From Acetobacteraceae bacterium (GTDB taxonomy: Bacteria > Pseudomonadota > Alphaproteobacteria > Acetobacterales > Acetobacteraceae), in NCBI GenBank assembly GCA_947478535.1, contig CANJXD010000073.1, positions 1-15,888 of the forward strand: a stretch of 15,888 nt of DNA. The letters are read 5' to 3'. The translations under genes and the position numbers were made by a program. The notes beneath the pieces were generated by a model that worked only from the letters and a program-made list of their open reading frames with translations, searched no databases and was not told where the DNA came from. Position 1 is the first letter of the stretch, and every line of letters begins with the position of its first letter. Below, piece by piece: positions 12,638-15,888 of this stretch.

Positions 12638-14356
12638 ATGCACGACGTGGTCATCCGTGGCGGCACCATCGTGGACGGCACGGGCGCCGCCCGCTTCACG
12701 GGCGATGTCGCGATCGATGGTGACCGGATCGCGCAGGTCGGCGGCAAGGCCGGCCCCGGCAAACGCGAAGTGCAGGCGGAAGGCCGGCTTGTCGCACCAG
12801 GCTGGGTCGATGTGCACACGCACTACGATGGCCAGGCCACCTGGGACCCCGTGCTCGCCCCCTCCGTCTGGCATGGCGCGACCACCATCCTGTTCGGCAA
12901 TTGCGGTGTCGGCTTCGCCCCCGTGCGCAAACGCGATCACCAGGCGCTGATCGATCTGATGGAAGGGGTGGAGGACATCCCCGGGATCACCCTCGCCGAG
13001 GGCCTGCAATGGGATTGGGAAAGCTTCCCCGAATACCTCGATGCGCTGGACCGCCTGCCGCGCACCATTGATGTCGCCGCCCAGGTCGCGCACCACCCGC
13101 TGCGCGTCTTCGTCATGGGCGATCGCGGGTTGAACCGGGAAGCCGCGACGGAGGCCGATATCGCCCAGATGGCGACGCTGACGGAGGAGGCGCTGCGCGC
13201 CGGCGCCTTCGGCTTCACCACCAGCCGCACGGACCAGCACAAGACGCCGACCGGGGACCTCGTGCCCGCCCGCTACGCCGAGGACCGCGAATTGCTCGCC
13301 ATCGGCCGCGCCATCGGCCGCTCCGGCCGCGGCACCTTCGGCATGCTCAGCGATTTCGAGGATGAGGTCGCCGAGTTCAAATGGCTGCGCGAAGTGGCCG
13401 CCAGCACCGGCCGCCCCGTGTGGTTCCTGCTGACGGATCGGAACGCCGATCCCAGCCGCCTGCAACGCCTGCTCGGCCATGTCCGCGCCGCGCGCGCGGA
13501 TGGCCTGCCGCTCGCCGCCCAGGTCGCCTCCCGCCCGGTGGGGCTGATCCTCGGCCTGACCACCTCGCTCAACCCCTTCGCCCTGCGGGAAAGCTTTCAT
13601 CAGTTCGCGCATCTGCCGCCCGCCGAGCAACTGGCAAAACTGCGGGAGCCGGCGGTCCGGGCGACCATCCTGGCGGAGGAAGCCTCGGCGCGGCTGATGC
13701 ATGTGGTGCCGCCGCTGTCGCGCCAGATTGCCACGCGCTGGGACCAGATGTTCGCCCTCGGCGACCCGCCCGATTACGAGCCGCCGCCGGAGCGCAGCAT
13801 GGCCGCCATGGCCGCCGCCGCCGGGCAGGACCCGAGCGCCTTCTGCTACGACTACCTCACGGGCGAGGATGGCGGGCGGATGCTGTATTTCCCCGTCGTC
13901 AACTATGTCGGCGGCGATTTCAATCGCCTGCGCGGCCTGTTGCAGGACCCGCATACCGTGGTCGGCCTGTCCGATGGCGGCGCGCATTGCGGCGTGATCT
14001 GCGATGCCTCCATGCCCAGCTTCGGCCTGACGCATTGGGCGCGGGACCGCAGCCGGGGCGAAGGCCTGCCGCTCGAATTCGTCATCCAGCGGCAGACCAG
14101 CGGCACCGCCGATTTCTTCGGCTTCCACGATCGCGGCCGCCTGGCCCCCGGCCTCAAGGCCGACATCAACGTGATCGACTTCCCGGCGCTCCGCCTGCAT
14201 CACCCCGAGATGATCTACGATCTTCCCGCCGGCGGCCGCCGACTCGTCCAGCGCGTCGACGGCTATGACATGACGCTCGTCTCCGGCGTGCCGATCATGG
14301 AACGCGGGCAGGAGACGGGCGCCCGTCCGGGCCGGCTGGTGCGCTCGGCGGGGTAG
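12638..14356 (+). CDS. D-aminoacylase-like amidohydrolase (N-acyl-D-amino-acid deacylase family, long form)
   Basis: 572 residues. The N-terminal beta-sandwich strand MHDVVIRGGTIVDGTG is the standard amidohydrolase opening. The metal motif H60-T-H62 (VDVHTHYDGQATWDP) and C89 (FGNCGVGFAP) match the D-aminoacylase subgroup, and the C-terminal LSDGGAHCG (444-452) gives the catalytic D446. LAPGLKADINVIDF (502-515) is the typical return to the beta-sandwich. Two places where short D-aminoacylases carry zinc-binding histidines instead read WFLLTDRN (262-269) and AQVASRP (294-300), so the second metal or substrate site looks altered; this is common in the long form. It probably hydrolyses N-acyl or other amide bonds in the cytoplasm. 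Being divergent from the peptide-type ABC operon and sharing its control region, it may process the imported compound. It converges on the alpha/beta-hydrolase with two bases between stops. Confidence 0.87.
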   Translation: MHDVVIRGGTIVDGTGAARFTGDVAIDGDRIAQVGGKAGPGKREVQAEGRLVAPGWVDVHTHYDGQATWDPVLAPSVWHGATTILFGNCGVGFAPVRKRDHQALIDLMEGVEDIPGITLAEGLQWDWESFPEYLDALDRLPRTIDVAAQVAHHPLRVFVMGDRGLNREAATEADIAQMATLTEEALRAGAFGFTTSRTDQHKTPTGDLVPARYAEDRELLAIGRAIGRSGRGTFGMLSDFEDEVAEFKWLREVAASTGRPVWFLLTDRNADPSRLQRLLGHVRAARADGLPLAAQVASRPVGLILGLTTSLNPFALRESFHQFAHLPPAEQLAKLREPAVRATILAEEASARLMHVVPPLSRQIATRWDQMFALGDPPDYEPPPERSMAAMAAAAGQDPSAFCYDYLTGEDGGRMLYFPVVNYVGGDFNRLRGLLQDPHTVVGLSDGGAHCGVICDASMPSFGLTHWARDRSRGEGLPLEFVIQRQTSGTADFFGFHDRGRLAPGLKADINVIDFPALRLHHPEMIYDLPAGGRRLVQRVDGYDMTLVSGVPIMERGQETGARPGRLVRSAG

Positions 14357-14358
14357 TC

Positions 14359-15150
14359 CTACGCCAGCGTCGCCACGAAGCCGAGCACGGCCTCGGCCAT
14401 CAGCTCCGGGGTCTGGATGGCCATGAAGTGGCCGCTTTCCACTTCCCGGAACTCGGCGCCGGCAATCGCCTCCGCCACCGGCTTCACGCGCGGGGGTGGG
14501 CGAGTGAGGTCATGCTTCGCGGCCAGCACCAGCACGGGGCAGCGTATCGCCGCGAGGTCCGCACGCATGTCGAGCCCCGCCAGCATCCGCGCCGTCGCCG
14601 CCTGACCCGCGGGATCGACGGCGAGGCGGCTGGCGCGGCAATGCGCGAAACGCGCGGCATCGCCGCGCATCGCCGGCGGATAGCTGGTGGCGAGCCCGGT
14701 ATCGACGACGGCGCGCGCGCCCTTCGTCTCCATCTCCGTGGCCCGCGCCAGCAGCGCATCCCGCCCCGCGCCCTCGACACCCGTCGCCGGGGAGGAAACG
14801 ACGGCGCCGCGCACCCGCGTGGGATGCGCCCCGGCCAGATGCAGCGCCAGCGCGCCGCCCACGGCCATGCCGATGACGATGACGGGTGCCGTGATGCCCA
14901 CGGCATCCATCAGCGCCACCGCATCCCGCCCTTGATCGGCCATCACCAGCGGCGCGCGCGGCTTCTCCGAAAGCCCGGCGCCGCGCTGGTCATAGCGGAG
15001 CACGCGGCAGGTGCGCGTCAGCATCGGCACCATGAAATCCCAGCTTTCCAGGCTGCCGCCCATCTCATGCAGCAGCAGCAGGACCGGCCCCTGGTCCCCC
15101 GCCAGTTCATAGCGCAGCGCGGCGCCGTCGAGGTCGATGAAGCGCATCAT
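14359..15150 (-). CDS. Alpha/beta-hydrolase-fold protein with alanine at the nucleophile position
   Basis: 263 residues. The oxyanion region LLLLHEMGGSLESW (24-37), the strand and turn YDQRGAGLSEKP (53-64) and the late acid and base D214 (AKHDLTRPP) and H241 (ESGHFMAIQTPE) are typical of the enol-lactonase/esterase branch. The nucleophile elbow, normally G-x-S-x-G, reads GMAVG (94-98), with A96 in place of serine while Asp and His remain. Ordinary ester hydrolysis through a serine acyl-enzyme is therefore not expected. A direct water or general-base mechanism, a lyase-like reaction or a binding role is possible. The start ATG 15150 (followed by a second ATG) overlaps the MBL stop as ATGA, with GGAGA about six bases upstream, so the two proteins are translationally coupled and likely act in one pathway. 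The stop is two bases from the convergent amidohydrolase stop. Confidence 0.88.
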   Translation of the reverse strand: MMRFIDLDGAALRYELAGDQGPVLLLLHEMGGSLESWDFMVPMLTRTCRVLRYDQRGAGLSEKPRAPLVMADQGRDAVALMDAVGITAPVIVIGMAVGGALALHLAGAHPTRVRGAVVSSPATGVEGAGRDALLARATEMETKGARAVVDTGLATSYPPAMRGDAARFAHCRASRLAVDPAGQAATARMLAGLDMRADLAAIRCPVLVLAAKHDLTRPPPRVKPVAEAIAGAEFREVESGHFMAIQTPELMAEAVLGFVATLA

Positions 15151-15888
15151 GGCGTATCTCCGTCGAGGTCATGGGTCCAGGCATCCGGCACCAGGCGATA
15201 GCCAGCGCCGTCCCGTGCCAGATGCGCGAAGGAGGGGAAGTGCAGATGCATTCCGGCAATCGCGAGCCGGTCCGTCGCGACCTGGTCGAAAATGCGCCGG
15301 CGGGTGGCGATGGCCTGCGCGGGGTCGCTATCCACCTTCATCGTCACCTCGGGGCGCGCCACCTGCACTTCCGGCACATGCACGATATCCCCCCAGATCA
15401 GCAGCGCCTTACCGCCGGAGGCCACCAGGAAGCCGCTATGCCCCGGCGTGTGCCCAGGCAGCGGCACAGCGGTAACGCCGGGGAAGACCTCCCCGTCCGT
15501 GTAGCGCTCCATCCGGCTGCGATAGGGGGCGAGGCGCTTGCGCCCCTCGATGAAGACGGATTGCCGCGTCCCGGCTTCGGCGATGCGGGCCATGGCGGCA
15601 TCGTCATCGACATAAGCGATTTCATCGGCATGGACGTGCAGATTCGCGTTGGGAAAGCAGCAGGTGCCGGCGGGTGTGGTGATGCCACCCCAGTGGTCGC
15701 GATGCAGATGCGTCATCAGCAGCGTGTCCACGGCCTCCGGCGCGACGCCCGCCGCGGCGAGCTGCGCCGGCAGGAAGCCCACCGTATCCTTCACGCCCTC
15801 CCCCAACCCCGCATCGACCAGCGCGATGCGGCTGCCATGGCGGATCAGGAAGGCATTGACGGCCGTGCGCCGCGCCGGCCGGAAGGCG
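15147..15888 (-). CDS. MBL-fold metallo-hydrolase (start beyond right edge)
   Basis: About 247 residues are visible. The frame stays open to the window edge, beginning AFRPARRTAVNAFLIRHG, so only a short N-terminal part is missing. The zinc motif H-x-H-x-D-H is read in MTHLHRDHWGG (about 15693-15716). It is followed by GHTPGHSG, the bridging aspartate in WGDIVH, and a C-terminal histidine in AGMHLHFPS, giving a complete dinuclear metal site. The VDAGLG turn before it is typical of lactonase/glyoxalase-like MBL proteins of about 280-300 residues. Likely activity is hydrolysis of a lactone, thioester or similar; quorum-lactone cleavage is one option but not shown. Its stop overlaps the start of the alpha/beta-hydrolase. 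A TTG codon at 15806 is internal, because conserved MBL sequence continues upstream of it. Confidence 0.9.
   Translation of the reverse strand, partial: AFRPARRTAVNAFLIRHGSRIALVDAGLGEGVKDTVGFLPAQLAAAGVAPEAVDTLLMTHLHRDHWGGITTPAGTCCFPNANLHVHADEIAYVDDDAAMARIAEAGTRQSVFIEGRKRLAPYRSRMERYTDGEVFPGVTAVPLPGHTPGHSGFLVASGGKALLIWGDIVHVPEVQVARPEVTMKVDSDPAQAIATRRRIFDQVATDRLAIAGMHLHFPSFAHLARDGAGYRLVPDAWTHDLDGDTP

Noticed and set aside
10774..12723. Plus-strand open frame of about 649 codons opposite the solute-binding protein gene
   Set aside because: It is antisense to a clear family 5 receptor and runs through the divergent control region into the amidohydrolase; it is a shadow of high GC.
12512..14203. 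Long open frame on the minus strand opposite the amidohydrolase
   Set aside because: It is a GC-rich shadow: composition is dominated by Arg, Gly, Ala and His, it matches no family pattern, and the plus strand carries a clear motif-bearing protein with an RBS.
15147..15806. Start of the MBL gene at TTG 15806
   Set aside because: The frame continues to the window edge with conserved MBL sequence (NAFLIRHGSRIALVDAGLG), so the gene is cut by the edge and starts outside.

Overview
The window is very GC-rich, with tightly packed genes, ATGA stop/start overlaps and strong G/C preference at third codon positions. The gene content is two Bug-type (tripartite tricarboxylate transporter, TTT) solute-binding proteins, a complete peptide-type ABC transporter, several racemase- and aldolase-like enzymes and a long D-aminoacylase-like amidohydrolase. 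This suggests a soil or plant-associated alphaproteobacterium, most likely in the Acetobacteraceae (Roseomonas-like). That placement is inferred from style and gene content; no marker gene is present. I find no rRNA, tRNA, CRISPR array, transposase, integrase or phage gene. There is no non-coding stretch over 300 bases; the longest is the 142-base divergent intergenic region at 12496-12637.

Layout. (1) 1-503 (-) is the N-terminal part of a Bug receptor cut by the left edge, divergent from an Asp/Glu-racemase-like gene (602-1417). (2) 1490-4157 (+) is a compact unit: a second Bug receptor, a TauD/TfdA-type Fe(II)/2-oxoglutarate dioxygenase and a fumarylacetoacetate-hydrolase (FAH) family protein whose TTG start overlaps the previous stop. 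It looks like capture, oxidation and C-C or isomerisation chemistry on an unknown organic acid. (3) 4164-4892 (-) is an arylmalonate-decarboxylase/maleate-isomerase family enzyme convergent with that unit. (4) 5005-5946 (+) is a DUF808 membrane protein and 6003-6314 (+) a small ABM-domain protein. (5) 12495 down to 6338 (-) is a six-gene operon: family 5 solute-binding protein, two permeases, two ATPases and a class II aldolase-like enzyme, mostly joined by 4-base ATGA overlaps. (6) 12638-14356 (+) is a D-aminoacylase-like amidohydrolase divergent from the ABC operon. A perfect 12-bp palindrome lies just upstream of it and may control one or both units. (7) 15888 down to 14359 (-) is an MBL-fold hydrolase (start beyond the right edge) coupled to an alpha/beta-hydrolase that has alanine where the nucleophile should be.

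Taken together this is an accessory nutrient-acquisition and catabolism region: several separate uptake systems, each next to hydrolytic or C-C-bond enzymes. The most notable feature is the number of enzymes whose catalytic signatures depart from their family norm: the racemase-like protein without either cysteine, the single-cysteine AMDase-like protein, the alpha/beta-hydrolase without its serine, the class II aldolase without the usual glutamate, and the FAH protein without the usual N-terminal histidine. I see no defence system or other genuinely new multi-gene machine. The unusual chemistry of these enzymes is the best lead.
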